Below the pieces are notes generated by a model. That model saw only the letters and a program-made list of their open reading frames with translations, searched no databases and was not told the DNA's origin. From contig NZ_FOBS01000006.1 in assembly GCF_900109885.1 (NCBI RefSeq), positions 124,001 to 188,000 of the forward strand: 64,000 nt of DNA, in the 5' to 3' direction. The position numbers and the translations under genes are program-made. This DNA comes from Syntrophus gentianae. GTDB taxonomy: Bacteria > Desulfobacterota > Syntrophia > Syntrophales > Syntrophaceae. Position 1 is the stretch's first letter; every line of letters begins with the position of its first letter. Positions 32,371 to 42,291 of this stretch are shown here, in pieces.

Positions 32371-34326
32371 ATGGCAACAAGAAAGACCATGACCAGGGAA
32401 CAGTTCATGGCCGAACTGGAATTCATGAAGAAGCAGACAACCGAGCCGGATACGCTCCTTGGGGGAAAGATCGTTGAGGATATCCTTCAGGAAAAGGAAA
32501 AATATCGTCTGATTCTTGAAAACCTGAGTGATGCGGTCTTCCTGTTGAAAATTCCCGAGGGTGCCTATGAGTACGTCAGCCCTGCCGTTGCGGAAGTTTT
32601 TGGTTATCCGGCAGAAGATTTTTACCGGAAGCCTTTTTTTATCCGGGATATCATTCACCCTGACTACTTTGAATACTGTAATGAAAACTGGGAAGATCTG
32701 CTGGGGGGAACTGTCGCCGGCCGTTATGAATATAAAATTATTGACTCGAAAGGGAAGGAACGATGGATCGACCAGTCCAATAGGGGGCTATTTGATTCGA
32801 ACAGTCGGCTGATCGCCCTGATAGGGCTTTGCCGTAACGTTGCCACGTCGAGACAGGCGGCAACTGTAAAGGAGAATGAACAGAGGTATCGACGGCTCTT
32901 CGAATCTGCAGGCGATCCCGTCTTCCTTGTTGATAGAAAAACAGAATTTATTGTCGACGCCAATATGGCCGCCCTTGGCCTTTATGGATACAGCTCTGCG
33001 GAAATACTGAAACTCAAAATCACGGATATTTCCACCGAACCGGATAAAACGGCCCTGGCCCTGAAAGCGGCAAAAACGAATGTCCGCAAATGGTACCATA
33101 AAAAGCAGGATGGCGCCGTCTTCCCCGTTGAAGCGACGGTCAGTTGTTTTACGCAGAAGCAGAGAAAACTGGTTGAGGTGGTCGTTCGGGATATTGCGGA
33201 TCGCATCCGGACGGAGGAAGGACTCCTGGAGAGCGAGGCCCGTTATCGCTGTCTTTTTGAAGAAAATATTGGCGTCATGCTGCTGGTTAATCCTGATACG
33301 GGCAAGATCGTGGACGCCAATTCGGCGGCCTGTCAGTTCTACGGATACAGTAAGGACGTCCTGAAAGCGAAAATGATTGACGATATCAACATCCTTTCCC
33401 GGGAGCAGCTTCTGCGGGATATGGAAAGGGCCAGGAAACGGGAATGCGGGCATTTTTATTTCCTGAACCGCCTGTCGAACGGTGAAGTTCGTGATGTGGA
33501 GGCCTATATCGGTCCGATTGAGATTTCCGGCGAGCAGCTCCTGTATTTTCTCGTTCATGATATTACAGATCGGAAACATATGGAGGAAGAGCTGGTCAAA
33601 GCGCGGCAACTTGAGTCCGTCGGGATTCTTACCGGTGGTATCGCCCATGATTTCAATAATCTGCTTGCCGCTCTCCTGGGGAATGTTTCGCTCGCCAAGC
33701 TTAGTCTCTCCTCTGATAATCCGGCTTATGAAAAAATGATTCAGGCGGAAAAAATCTGCCTTCAGGGGAGGGAACTGACCAATCGGTTGGCCACATTTGC
33801 CCAGGGGGGAGGTCCTTTGCGGAAAAAAGTCATGATTGCCGCTTTTCTCCGGGATACCGTGGCGCTTTTTCTCAGCGGATCAAACGTCCGCTGCGAATTC
33901 GAATTTCCCGATTCTCTGTGGCCCCTGGAAATTGACGTCGGACAAGTACAGAAGGTCATCCGCCACCTGATTATGAATGCCCAGGAGGCGATGCCGGAGG
34001 GGGGGGCCATCCGAATCCGCGCCGAAAATGTGAATGTGACATCCGGAGAAGTCCCTTCCTTGAAAGAGGGCTCCTATATCCGGATTTCCTTCCAGGACCA
34101 GGGGGTGGGCATTCCTCCGGAGTACCAGGGCAAAGTCTTCGACCCCTATTTTACGACGAAGCCGGTGGAAAACGTCAAAGGGGCGGGGCTGGGGTTGGCC
34201 ATCTGCTATTCCATCATCAAGAAACACGAAGGCTATCTGGCGTTATCTTCAAAAGTGGGGATCGGAACGACCTTTACGATCTATCTGCCCGCATCGTCGT
34301 ATACCCCGGCTTCTGTTTCTCTCTAA
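32371..34326 (+). CDS. PAS-domain sensor histidine kinase
   Basis: 651 residues: three PAS domains (about 45-170, 170-285, 285-405), a dimerisation/phosphoacceptor helix with H426 in GGIAHDFNNLL, and the ATPase domain with N-box HLIMNAQEAMPEGG and G-box GAGLGLAICYSII. No transmembrane segment and no receiver domain, so it senses a cytoplasmic cue and must act on a separate regulator. GGGAGG precedes the ATG. It lies between two glycogen genes, which may hint at control of reserve metabolism. Confidence 0.9.
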   Translation: MATRKTMTREQFMAELEFMKKQTTEPDTLLGGKIVEDILQEKEKYRLILENLSDAVFLLKIPEGAYEYVSPAVAEVFGYPAEDFYRKPFFIRDIIHPDYFEYCNENWEDLLGGTVAGRYEYKIIDSKGKERWIDQSNRGLFDSNSRLIALIGLCRNVATSRQAATVKENEQRYRRLFESAGDPVFLVDRKTEFIVDANMAALGLYGYSSAEILKLKITDISTEPDKTALALKAAKTNVRKWYHKKQDGAVFPVEATVSCFTQKQRKLVEVVVRDIADRIRTEEGLLESEARYRCLFEENIGVMLLVNPDTGKIVDANSAACQFYGYSKDVLKAKMIDDINILSREQLLRDMERARKRECGHFYFLNRLSNGEVRDVEAYIGPIEISGEQLLYFLVHDITDRKHMEEELVKARQLESVGILTGGIAHDFNNLLAALLGNVSLAKLSLSSDNPAYEKMIQAEKICLQGRELTNRLATFAQGGGPLRKKVMIAAFLRDTVALFLSGSNVRCEFEFPDSLWPLEIDVGQVQKVIRHLIMNAQEAMPEGGAIRIRAENVNVTSGEVPSLKEGSYIRISFQDQGVGIPPEYQGKVFDPYFTTKPVENVKGAGLGLAICYSIIKKHEGYLALSSKVGIGTTFTIYLPASSYTPASVSL

Positions 34327-34469
34327 GTCGGGTTGTCGTATCGCCGTCAAATTAAATCCATTGCCTGAGAATGGAATCCTTTTGTTTTTCCTGATAAATA
34401 ATTTATAATATTTAAATACTTTTTGAAGATATTTCCTGGATGCTTCATCAATCAGAGGAGTTGGAAAAA

Positions 34470-35585
34470 ATGGACGAAAATCAAAACAGATATCTCTTTG
34501 AATGCAGCTGGGAGGTATGCAACAAGGTCGGCGGAATCTATACCGTGATCAGCAGCAAAATCCGGGAAGCCATGAAGGTTTTTGGAGAGAATTATTATCT
34601 TCTCGGACCGGACTTTAAAACCAATCTTGATTTTGAGGAAACCGACGAAGAATGCTGGAATAAGATCCGGGAGGGAGCGGCCATCAAGGACCTTCCCTGC
34701 CGTTTCGGGCGCTGGAGGATTCCCGGCGAGCCCAAAGTCATCCTGGTCAATTTCAGCGTGAAGTACAACAAGGATCAACTTCTTTACCGGATGTGGGAAG
34801 ATTATGGCGTGGATTCCATCGCAGGCGGATGGGATTATACGGAACCTGTCATGTTCAGTTACGCCTGCGGAGAAGTCATTGAGACCATCTACAATCTCCT
34901 GGTCCGCCCCCAGGGGGGAACGGCGGTTGCCCAGTTTCATGAGTGGATGACCGGCGCGGGGCTGCTCTTTCTGAAAAAAGCCATTCCTGAAATCGGGACG
35001 GTCTTTACAACCCATGCAACGATCCTGGGACGGACCCTGGCTGGATCGGGGATGGACATCTATGCCTCCATGGATCATATCTCTCCCATGAGGGAAGCAA
35101 ATGCCCACAATATTACAGCGAAATATTCCATGGAGGCGGCTGCGGCCCGGGAAGCAGGCTGCCTCACAACGGTCAGTGACATTACCGCTCTGGAGGCGAA
35201 GAATTTTCTTGGACGCTATCCGGAAATGATTACCCCCAATGGACTGGATGTGGAGCAGATCCCGAATCTGGTCCAGGATCGCCGTCCCGCACTGCGTTCC
35301 AGGATGCGGCTCCTGAAAGCCGCCTGCCGGTTTCTGAAAAAAGACCTGCCCAGCGACACCAGGATAATCGCGGTATCCGGGAGGTATGAATTTCATAACA
35401 AGGGCATCGATGTCTTTCTTGACGCCCTGGGCCGCTTGGAAAAGGAAATGAAAAGCGATCAGTCGATCCTTGTCTATCTGTTTGTCCTGGGCGGCCATAC
35501 GGATTTGATTCCGGCCCTGCAAAGCGATTACGCCAAAGGAGAGACAGGAACCCCCCCCGATCTGCACGCACCGCTTACATTATGA
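34470..35585 (+). CDS. glycogen synthase (GT3-like), N-terminal part, frame interrupted
   Basis: 371 residues resembling the eukaryotic-type glycogen synthase: LFECSWEVCNKVGGIYTVISSK at the start, then FTTHATILGRTLAG, and TPNGLDVEQIP. The ATG at 34470 follows GAGGAG at 8 bp; an earlier ATG at 34440 has none. The frame ends after a run of eight C (35551-35558). Reading seven C instead continues as PPICTHRLHYEASDPIL and joins exactly to the next open frame, as the family requires. So the real product is probably a single protein to 38727, or the gene is truly broken. Confidence 0.8.
   Translation: MDENQNRYLFECSWEVCNKVGGIYTVISSKIREAMKVFGENYYLLGPDFKTNLDFEETDEECWNKIREGAAIKDLPCRFGRWRIPGEPKVILVNFSVKYNKDQLLYRMWEDYGVDSIAGGWDYTEPVMFSYACGEVIETIYNLLVRPQGGTAVAQFHEWMTGAGLLFLKKAIPEIGTVFTTHATILGRTLAGSGMDIYASMDHISPMREANAHNITAKYSMEAAAAREAGCLTTVSDITALEAKNFLGRYPEMITPNGLDVEQIPNLVQDRRPALRSRMRLLKAACRFLKKDLPSDTRIIAVSGRYEFHNKGIDVFLDALGRLEKEMKSDQSILVYLFVLGGHTDLIPALQSDYAKGETGTPPDLHAPLTL
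35551..35558 (+). other. C8 homopolymer at a frame break
   Basis: Eight consecutive C. Removing one C (or adding two) restores a continuous glycogen synthase-phosphorylase reading frame. It could be a sequencing error, a frameshift mutation, phase variation or a slippage site. Confidence 0.8.
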
Positions 35586-35625
35586 AGCCTCTGACCCGAT
35601 TCTGGAGACAAGCAACCGCCTCGGG

Positions 35626-38600
35626 TTGAAGAATCTGCCGCAGAACAAGATCAACATTATCTTTATCCCCGCCTATCTCAACGGACACGACGGACTGATC
35701 AATATGACGTATTATGAAACCCTTTCCGGATGTGATCTGGGCGTCTTCCCATCCTATTACGAGCCGTGGGGATATACGCCCCAGGAAAGCGCCGCCCATG
35801 CCGTCCCCACGATTTCAACGGATCAGGCCGGCTTCGGGCTCTGGGTCCAGTCTTCCTTTACGGAACAGAACGGCGTCATGATCCTGAGACGAAAAGGCAG
35901 AGATGGCCAGTCGATCACCAATGATCTCTTTGATCTTCTGAAGGATTTTCTCTCCTGGACGGAACTTGAAATGCAGCAGCGCAGAGAGAGTGCCTGGACC
36001 ATTGCCATGAAGGCCAGCTGGGCGGAATTCTTCAAGTATTATGCGGCCGCCTACGAAAAGGCGGAAACCATCGCCCGGGAGTATACGGAGAAACTTGCCC
36101 TGGTCGATTACCGGACGGCCTTTCGCCATAGCTTTGCCGGCACGGTTTCAACCCAGCCCCACTTCCGCCGGTTCACGGCCGTGGCGAATCTTCCCCGGGA
36201 GATTTCCCGTTTGAGGGAGCTGGCCTACAATCTATGGTGGGCATGGAATCCCCGCGCCCTTGAGTTGTTTGAGACCCTGGATCCTCAGCTTTGGACGGAA
36301 ATGGGCAACAATCCCGTTCGAATGCTGGAGACCGTATCTGCAGAGAGGCTGTTTGAAGCAAAGAACAATTCCGTTTATTTGAGCCTCTACGAGTCCGTCA
36401 TGAAGCAGTTTGACCACTACATGACGGATAAAACGCTTTGCCGGCGGCTGTCAAGTTCGCCTGAGATCAAGTGGTCTGCGCCTGTCGCCTATTTTTCCAC
36501 GGAATATGGCCTCCATGAAAGTCTGCCGATTTATTCGGGCGGATTGGGCGTCCTTTCCGGGGATCACATCAAGACGGCCAGCGATCTCAACATCCCTCTG
36601 GTGGGGGTCGGGCTCCTGTACCGGAACGGGTATTTCAAGCAGTTCATTGATAAGGACGGGGTTCAGATCGCGGAATATCCGGAATGTGACTTCTCCAATA
36701 TGCCCTTGCAGATCGTACAGGATGAGAAAGGAGACGAGGTTCAGATTGCCCTGGAGCTTCCGGGGCGGACCCTCTATGCGAATATCTGGGAGGTGCAGGT
36801 CGGTCGTCTGTCTCTTTATCTCTTGAATTCCGATGTTCCCAGTAATACCCCTCAGGACAGAAAAATAACGGGACGTCTCTATCCGGCGGACCAGAGGACG
36901 CGGATCGAACAGGAACTGCTCCTGGGAGCGGGAGGCATTCGTCTGCTTCGAAAATTGGGCATCAAACCCAGTCTCTATCACCTTAATGAAGGTCATTCGG
37001 CGTTTCTCGTTTTCAGTCTGATTCAACTCCTGATGACCGAGGAAGGGTTGAATTTTGATGAGGCCAGCGAAGTGGTCCGGAGCAGTTGCATTTTTACCAC
37101 CCATACGCCGGTAGAAGCGGGTAACGAACGATTCGCCAAGGATCTCATCGAACATTATTTCGCCAATTTCATCAAATGGTCGGGGATCTCCTGGTCGCAG
37201 TTCTATGACCTGGGGCTGAAGGAGGCCGGCGACGACAAGCCTTTCTTCATGACCGTTCTGGGTCTCAAGATGAGTCAGTACGCCAACGGGGTCAGCCAGA
37301 TCCATGGAGAGGTGGCGCGCCGCATGTGGCGCGATGTCTGGAAGGGCTTTCACGAATTGGATATCCCGATCCGGACGGTGACCAATGGCGTGCACATGGC
37401 TTCCTATATCGCTCCGAAGATGAAGGAGCTTTTTGATCTCTATCTGGGGCGCGAATGGCAAAACGCCATTACCGATCCCGAAACCTGGAAAAAGGTCTGG
37501 GATATCCCCGACGCCATGCTGTGGCGCATCCGCTATGAACTCAAGCAGAGAATGATCGATTATATCCGGAACCACATCTCCAAGCACTGGTCCAGATACG
37601 GCTATTCCAAGACCTGGCGGGAAGAGATCTATTCGAAAATGAATCCCACCGCCCTGATGATCGGTTTCGCCCGGCGTTTTGCCCCTTATAAGCGGGCGGA
37701 TCTGATCCTGTCCGATGTGGAGCGTCTGGATAAAATATTGAACCATCCTACCCGGCCGGTCCATCTGGTTTTCGCCGGCAAGGCTCATCCCAATGACGAA
37801 ATGGGGAAGAGCCTGATCAAAAAGGTCATTTCGATCTGCAATCAGCAAGCGTTCCGGGGCAAAATCATCTTTCTTGATGACTACGATATCCAGGTAGCCC
37901 GCCATCTTGTCCGAGGCGTCGATGTCTGGCTGAACACGCCGCGAAGACCTCATGAGGCCAGTGGAACCAGCGGGGAAAAGGTGATTTACAACGGGGTCCT
38001 GAATCTCAGCATCTCCGACGGCTGGTGGGCGGAAGGATATGACGGGGAAAACGGTTGGACCATCGGTCCTGTGGTTCGCGGATTCTCGGAAGAAGATGTC
38101 AGCGTGGATGAGGAAGACGCCCTTTCCCTCTATTCCATGCTTGAAAATTCTGTGATCCCTTTATTTTATGATCGGGATACGGCGGGGATCCCTGATAAAT
38201 GGATTGCCATGATCAAGCGATCGCTCCATACCCTGGCGCCCCGGTTCAATACGGAGAGAATGCTTCAGGAATATTATGACGAAATGTACGTGCCGACGGT
38301 GCGGCGGAGCGCCGAACTCGGCGAGTCCAGCTTCAAACTGGCGAAAGAAATTGCCGAGTGGAAGAGTACGATTCCCATGCGATTTTCTTCGCTCCATCTC
38401 CTGGATATCAGTGTGGAAGGGATTCAAGGCGATACCATCGTGGTGGATCAGCCGCTGGTGGTTACCGCCCGGATCGATCCGGGGAAATTGAGCCCCGAGG
38501 AAATTTCCGTGGAACTTGTCATCGGGCGTGATGACGGATATGGCTTTATCGGGACCCCGGACCGGATACCCCTGAAGCTGGTGAGCAGCCTGTTGAATGG

Positions 38601-38727
38601 CTCTCTCATCTATAACGTGGGATACCGGATCCGCCGCAACGGGCCGCATTCCTATGGCATCCGCGTTCTACCGTATAACACAAAACTGGCGTCCAAGCAT
38701 GAAACGGGTTTGATCCTCTGGGGGTAG
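35626..38727 (+). CDS. glycogen synthase C-terminal part fused to alpha-glucan phosphorylase
   Basis: 1033 residues without a ribosome site at the TTG start, so it is the continuation of the preceding frame. Residues 1-170 complete the GT3 synthase (GVFPSYYEPWGYTPQES is the donor-binding signature). From about 180 it is an alpha-glucan phosphorylase of the Thermotoga-like GT35 subgroup: LAYNLWWAWNP at the start, YFSTEYGLHESLPIYSGGLG, and the PLP site GTSGEKVIYNGVLNL with the lysine kept. Phosphorylase releases glucose 1-phosphate from glycogen. A synthase fused to a phosphorylase puts making and breaking of glycogen in one polypeptide of about 1420 residues. Confidence 0.85.
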   Translation: MKNLPQNKINIIFIPAYLNGHDGLINMTYYETLSGCDLGVFPSYYEPWGYTPQESAAHAVPTISTDQAGFGLWVQSSFTEQNGVMILRRKGRDGQSITNDLFDLLKDFLSWTELEMQQRRESAWTIAMKASWAEFFKYYAAAYEKAETIAREYTEKLALVDYRTAFRHSFAGTVSTQPHFRRFTAVANLPREISRLRELAYNLWWAWNPRALELFETLDPQLWTEMGNNPVRMLETVSAERLFEAKNNSVYLSLYESVMKQFDHYMTDKTLCRRLSSSPEIKWSAPVAYFSTEYGLHESLPIYSGGLGVLSGDHIKTASDLNIPLVGVGLLYRNGYFKQFIDKDGVQIAEYPECDFSNMPLQIVQDEKGDEVQIALELPGRTLYANIWEVQVGRLSLYLLNSDVPSNTPQDRKITGRLYPADQRTRIEQELLLGAGGIRLLRKLGIKPSLYHLNEGHSAFLVFSLIQLLMTEEGLNFDEASEVVRSSCIFTTHTPVEAGNERFAKDLIEHYFANFIKWSGISWSQFYDLGLKEAGDDKPFFMTVLGLKMSQYANGVSQIHGEVARRMWRDVWKGFHELDIPIRTVTNGVHMASYIAPKMKELFDLYLGREWQNAITDPETWKKVWDIPDAMLWRIRYELKQRMIDYIRNHISKHWSRYGYSKTWREEIYSKMNPTALMIGFARRFAPYKRADLILSDVERLDKILNHPTRPVHLVFAGKAHPNDEMGKSLIKKVISICNQQAFRGKIIFLDDYDIQVARHLVRGVDVWLNTPRRPHEASGTSGEKVIYNGVLNLSISDGWWAEGYDGENGWTIGPVVRGFSEEDVSVDEEDALSLYSMLENSVIPLFYDRDTAGIPDKWIAMIKRSLHTLAPRFNTERMLQEYYDEMYVPTVRRSAELGESSFKLAKEIAEWKSTIPMRFSSLHLLDISVEGIQGDTIVVDQPLVVTARIDPGKLSPEEISVELVIGRDDGYGFIGTPDRIPLKLVSSLLNGSLIYNVGYRIRRNGPHSYGIRVLPYNTKLASKHETGLILWG

Positions 38728-38802
38728 GCTTGTAGGGGGTCAGTCGATGAAATCTCTTGGCTGGTGTTCTGAGGACGGCGATTTCGGTAATCTCTGGGTG
38801 GT

Positions 38803-39078
38803 TTATCTCCTGCTGATCAACCACAGGATCAGTGTGAGGATGAGGCTGATGAGCAGGCTTGTTGTCAGGGGGAAGAAAAATGTGATCTGCTTGCCGCGAA
38901 AATAAAAATCCCCCGGAAGTCTGCCAAGCCAGGGAACTTTTCCTGCCAGCAGGAGAATAAATCCGATGGCCGCCAGAATCAGGCCAAAAAGGATTAAGAC
39001 GCGACCTATGTGAGAAAAGTCGATGATTCTTTTCCGTCCCTTCGTTAAGTCTAATATAAAAGCCTCATAAAGAGGCAA
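38803..39078 (-). CDS. small membrane protein of the DUF2905 type
   Basis: About 91 residues with two membrane helices and between them the family hallmark VPWLGRLPGDFYFRGK. Function unknown; the family is widespread in bacteria. No ATG is available; the frame opens at a TTG at 39078, which overlaps the end of the upstream gene, so coupling is likely but the exact start is uncertain. Confidence 0.65.
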   Translation of the reverse strand: MPLYEAFILDLTKGRKRIIDFSHIGRVLILFGLILAAIGFILLLAGKVPWLGRLPGDFYFRGKQITFFFPLTTSLLISLILTLILWLISRR

Positions 39079-39383
39079 AAGAGGGTCAGTCCTGAAAAGA
39101 GCCCCCCCCAGACCGGAAGGAGAGCCGCTCTTCCTGTAGCAGATGCGGCATCATCATTCAAGGGGCTCGGGTGTCCGTTAAGGGTGTTGTATTCCAAAAC
39201 CGCGGTAGGATCGATGGCAACGACAACATGGCACCGCGGACAGCGGAAATAAAGCATTCCGGAATAAGGGTCGTGTCCTTGAGCAGGAAAGATGTCCCTG
39301 TCATCTTTTTCAAAAACAGTTCCGGTCATTTCTCCCGGACCTTCATGCCCACAGCAGGAACAACGAATGGTTTTAGAAATCAT
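39051..39383 (-). CDS. zinc-ribbon membrane-anchored hypothetical protein
   Basis: 110 residues from the ATG at 39383, which has AAGGGAGGG 9 bp upstream; the longer frame to 39440 is not needed. Two CxxC pairs (CSCC and CPRC) suggest a zinc ribbon and a hydrophobic C-terminus (LLPVWGGLFSGLTLFCLFMRLLY) anchors it. No family recognised. Confidence 0.6.
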   Translation of the reverse strand: MISKTIRCSCCGHEGPGEMTGTVFEKDDRDIFPAQGHDPYSGMLYFRCPRCHVVVAIDPTAVLEYNTLNGHPSPLNDDAASATGRAALLPVWGGLFSGLTLFCLFMRLLY

Positions 39384-39486
39384 TTGATATACCCTCCCTT
39401 TTTCAAGAGAGTATAGTGCCACAATAGTGAGGAAATGCAATACGGGTGGACTACGGAACCTGTACCAGACAAAAACTGATATTTAT

Positions 39487-40578
39487 TCAGGAAAAGGACA
39501 GGAGGTAGGAACGGAGATTGATCTTTTCGTTATTGATCCCCAGTTTGTTTCGAATGTTGTCCCGGTGGGATTCAACGGAACGTATGGAAAGATTCAACAA
39601 TTCAGATATCTCTTTGGTTGTTTTCCCTTCCTTCACCAGATTGGCCACCTGAACTTCCTTGGGAGTCAGATTGGCCAGCTCGGAACTCAGGCTCTGGAGA
39701 AAGGGCGAGATGATGTTCTGCAGATTTGCCTCGATGATCTCGACGCAGGTCATTTGTTGAGGCGGAAGTTTTTGTTTTTTCAACTGTTCAACATAGGGAA
39801 GGATCAGCTCCTTGCAATTGGAGAGGATCTTCTGTCCCTGATCGATCCGATCCAGTTCCCTGTTCTTAATAAGGACGTGAAGGGCTGTGTTTACTTCCTC
39901 CAGTATTTTCGATTTGTTGCGTAAATCCTGCTCCTGCTTGCGGAGGTCTTCTTCCACCTGACGGCGCCTGTTAATTTCCTCGATCAGTTTCCGTGTCCGC
40001 TCTTGAACGCGATTTTCCAGGTGCTCATTGAGCATTCGCAATTCCTGCTGTGTTCGGAGCAGATCCCGATTTTTCCGAACGACGGTTTCATAAGTGGAAA
40101 TCAGGATGTTCAAAATCCGTTTTCGGCTTGCTGATATCGAATATTGCTGACCACCGATCAGAATCTGGATCTCCGGATCTGAATCGCCGTCTGTTATTTC
40201 CCCCTGCGCTCTCTGGGTCAGTAAGTACTGGATCCGGGACAGGAGGTTTTCTTCATCGTAAGGTTTCGTAATAAAATTGTCGGCGCCACATTCCAAACTC
40301 CGGATAACATCTCTTGGGTCCGAAAGAACGGTAAGGAGGATAACAGGCGTGGCTTTCATGGAGGGTTCCAACTTGATGCGTTTGCAGAGTTCAAAACCAT
40401 CCATCTCCGGCATGATGATATCGCTGATTACAATGGCGGGTTTGTGGCTGGTGATAAGTTGAAGCGCTTCCTGTCCGTCTCGGGCGTGCAGCACATGAAA
40501 CCCCTGTTCTTCAAGGGTGTATCTCAGTTTTTCGGCCTGGGTCAGGCTGTCTTCCACAATGAGGATGTTCGTAGTCAT
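39487..40578 (-). CDS. response regulator with coiled coil and LuxR-type output
   Basis: 363 residues: receiver domain (1-125) with phosphoacceptor D53 in SDIIMPEMDG and KPYDEENL; a middle region including a coiled coil (about 165-235); and a C-terminal LuxR-type helix-turn-helix (LTPKEVQVANLVKEGKTTKEISELLNLSIRSVESHRDNIR, about 305-345). The middle helical region (about 130-300) is unusual between receiver and output. The partner kinase is not adjacent; the hybrid kinase 2.5 kb downstream and the kinase at 32371 are candidates. Confidence 0.85.
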   Translation of the reverse strand: MTTNILIVEDSLTQAEKLRYTLEEQGFHVLHARDGQEALQLITSHKPAIVISDIIMPEMDGFELCKRIKLEPSMKATPVILLTVLSDPRDVIRSLECGADNFITKPYDEENLLSRIQYLLTQRAQGEITDGDSDPEIQILIGGQQYSISASRKRILNILISTYETVVRKNRDLLRTQQELRMLNEHLENRVQERTRKLIEEINRRRQVEEDLRKQEQDLRNKSKILEEVNTALHVLIKNRELDRIDQGQKILSNCKELILPYVEQLKKQKLPPQQMTCVEIIEANLQNIISPFLQSLSSELANLTPKEVQVANLVKEGKTTKEISELLNLSIRSVESHRDNIRNKLGINNEKINLRSYLLSFS

Positions 40579-40815
40579 TATTTGCGAATTATCAACCCGT
40601 TTCGTTAGATCGATGCGCCAGTTCCTGTTCGCGAGTGGAGTTCCGTATGGCGATGTTTTTTAATCATGATGCAGGATATTTATCAACTAAAATTTGTCTC
40701 TGATTTCCCAGGAACTGCAGGGGATTTTTCGGCAGATCGTTGGGCTGAAGAGATTCCGGCCTCTTGAGGGTCGGCAAAATCGGCAAGTATGGCTGAAAAG
40801 CGGTTGTCCGTAATT

Positions 40816-42018
40816 TCAAAGGCAGACAAGGTCAAGGGGGGTTTTGGTAATGCGTTCCAGCGTTTCTTTGCGGACGATGAAATCGGCCTCGATGCCGATG
40901 CTTCCCTCTCCGGGAAAGACAAACTTGGGTTCAAGGGCAAAAACCATCCCCTCGGTCAGGGTTTGTCGGTGACGCGCAGTGATGACCGGTATTTCGTTGA
41001 GCTCAAGTCCCAGGCCGTGACCGATAAATCCGACTTTTCCTTCACCGTACCCCATGAAATACTCATCAAGTTTCGCTGCCCTGGCCCTGTTGCGCGCGAA
41101 TTCGAAGATTCGGGTGGTTTCTGTGCCTTCCCTGGCAAAAGCGGCCGTTTCCTCGATAATCTCTCTGGAGACATCATACGCCCTGGCTAATTTTTCGTTC
41201 AGAGAACCGATCACAAAGGCCCTCGTCTCGTCGGTGATGTAACCGTTGTAACCTGCGCCATAATCAAGGATGACAGGCTGATTCCGTTGAATGACATTGA
41301 GGGACGATCCCTGGGGAAGGGCATGGGTGACGCCCAGGCCGGCGATGGTGACGTCGGCGGCAGTGGGAAGAGTGCCTGCCTGTCCGGAGATCACGTAGAG
41401 GCACATCATTTCCTGATTGAAGCCGCGCATGCGAAGCAATCCCTGGTGACCGCGACGTCGGCCTTCGGCATTCAGCTCAGCTTCAACATCAATTTCCCTC
41501 ATGCCTTCCTGGATGACCTCCCGCGCCCGGGAAAAGACGGCATCCATGATTTTCCCCGACCGTTTCATCTGGCGGATTTCAAAGGCGCTCTTGACCATCC
41601 GTACCTCCCGGATCAGCGGAGAGAGATCGGCAAAAGAGTCAACTTCACAAATCCGTCGAAAGCGTTCGTACGTGGAAACGGGGAGGATATCCAACTCCAT
41701 GCCGCCCCTGCCGCGCAGGATCCCCTTCCCGGAAAGGATGTCGTGCACGTCCCCGTGGCCTGCAATCGGGGTGATTGTCAGAGGGGATTCCCTCCGTGCC
41801 CGTTCCTGATTTCTTTCCACAAACAGGAGGGGATCGCTCTCCAGGGGGATGACCAGGATGCCTCGTTGTGTGGTGCCGGAAAAGTAGAAAAGATCGACAT
41901 TTCCCATGATAATGGAAAAGTGGATGTCCGCCCCGGCCATTTTTTCTTTGAAACGGTTGATTCTGCTCTGGATTTCCTCATGCGGCGTGAGTTCACAGGT
42001 TTCTGTCCCGGTTCTCAT
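40816..42018 (-). CDS. M24 family metallopeptidase, second copy
   Basis: 400 residues, alignable from end to end with the 2673-3920 protein and roughly half identical by eye. The metal ligands are kept (LDYGAGYNGYITDETR, GHGLGLE, LEPKF, GIEAD). The ATG at 42018 has CAGGAG upstream. No operon partner: the neighbours are a response regulator and an aspartyl protease gene that is divergent. As with the first copy, the substrate is unknown. Confidence 0.87.
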   Translation of the reverse strand: MRTGTETCELTPHEEIQSRINRFKEKMAGADIHFSIIMGNVDLFYFSGTTQRGILVIPLESDPLLFVERNQERARRESPLTITPIAGHGDVHDILSGKGILRGRGGMELDILPVSTYERFRRICEVDSFADLSPLIREVRMVKSAFEIRQMKRSGKIMDAVFSRAREVIQEGMREIDVEAELNAEGRRRGHQGLLRMRGFNQEMMCLYVISGQAGTLPTAADVTIAGLGVTHALPQGSSLNVIQRNQPVILDYGAGYNGYITDETRAFVIGSLNEKLARAYDVSREIIEETAAFAREGTETTRIFEFARNRARAAKLDEYFMGYGEGKVGFIGHGLGLELNEIPVITARHRQTLTEGMVFALEPKFVFPGEGSIGIEADFIVRKETLERITKTPLDLVCL

Positions 42019-42291
42019 ATCTCGACTCCTGCATAAATTAACTCGGAATTTTCAAGGTATCCGGTGCATATCTTGTATGAAGAAATACATTATATTAATA
42101 TTTTTGATTTTTACCATGAATGAATGCAATTCAAAGAGTGTCTTTTCATTGTTTTTAGCGGAGGCAACGAAGCGCTGACTAAATAGCTAATATTCCTTAT
42201 TTTTTATAGAATGAGGCGAAAAAATGAGGCGATGGATGGAAGGGGTTGAAAGAAATTTGAACCGGATCGATCCGAGGTCGCAGGGGGGAGA

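Noticed and set aside
36451-37953. Open frame of about 500 codons on the minus strand
   Set aside because: It lies fully antisense to the phosphorylase fusion, has no ribosome site and no family; it is a composition shadow.
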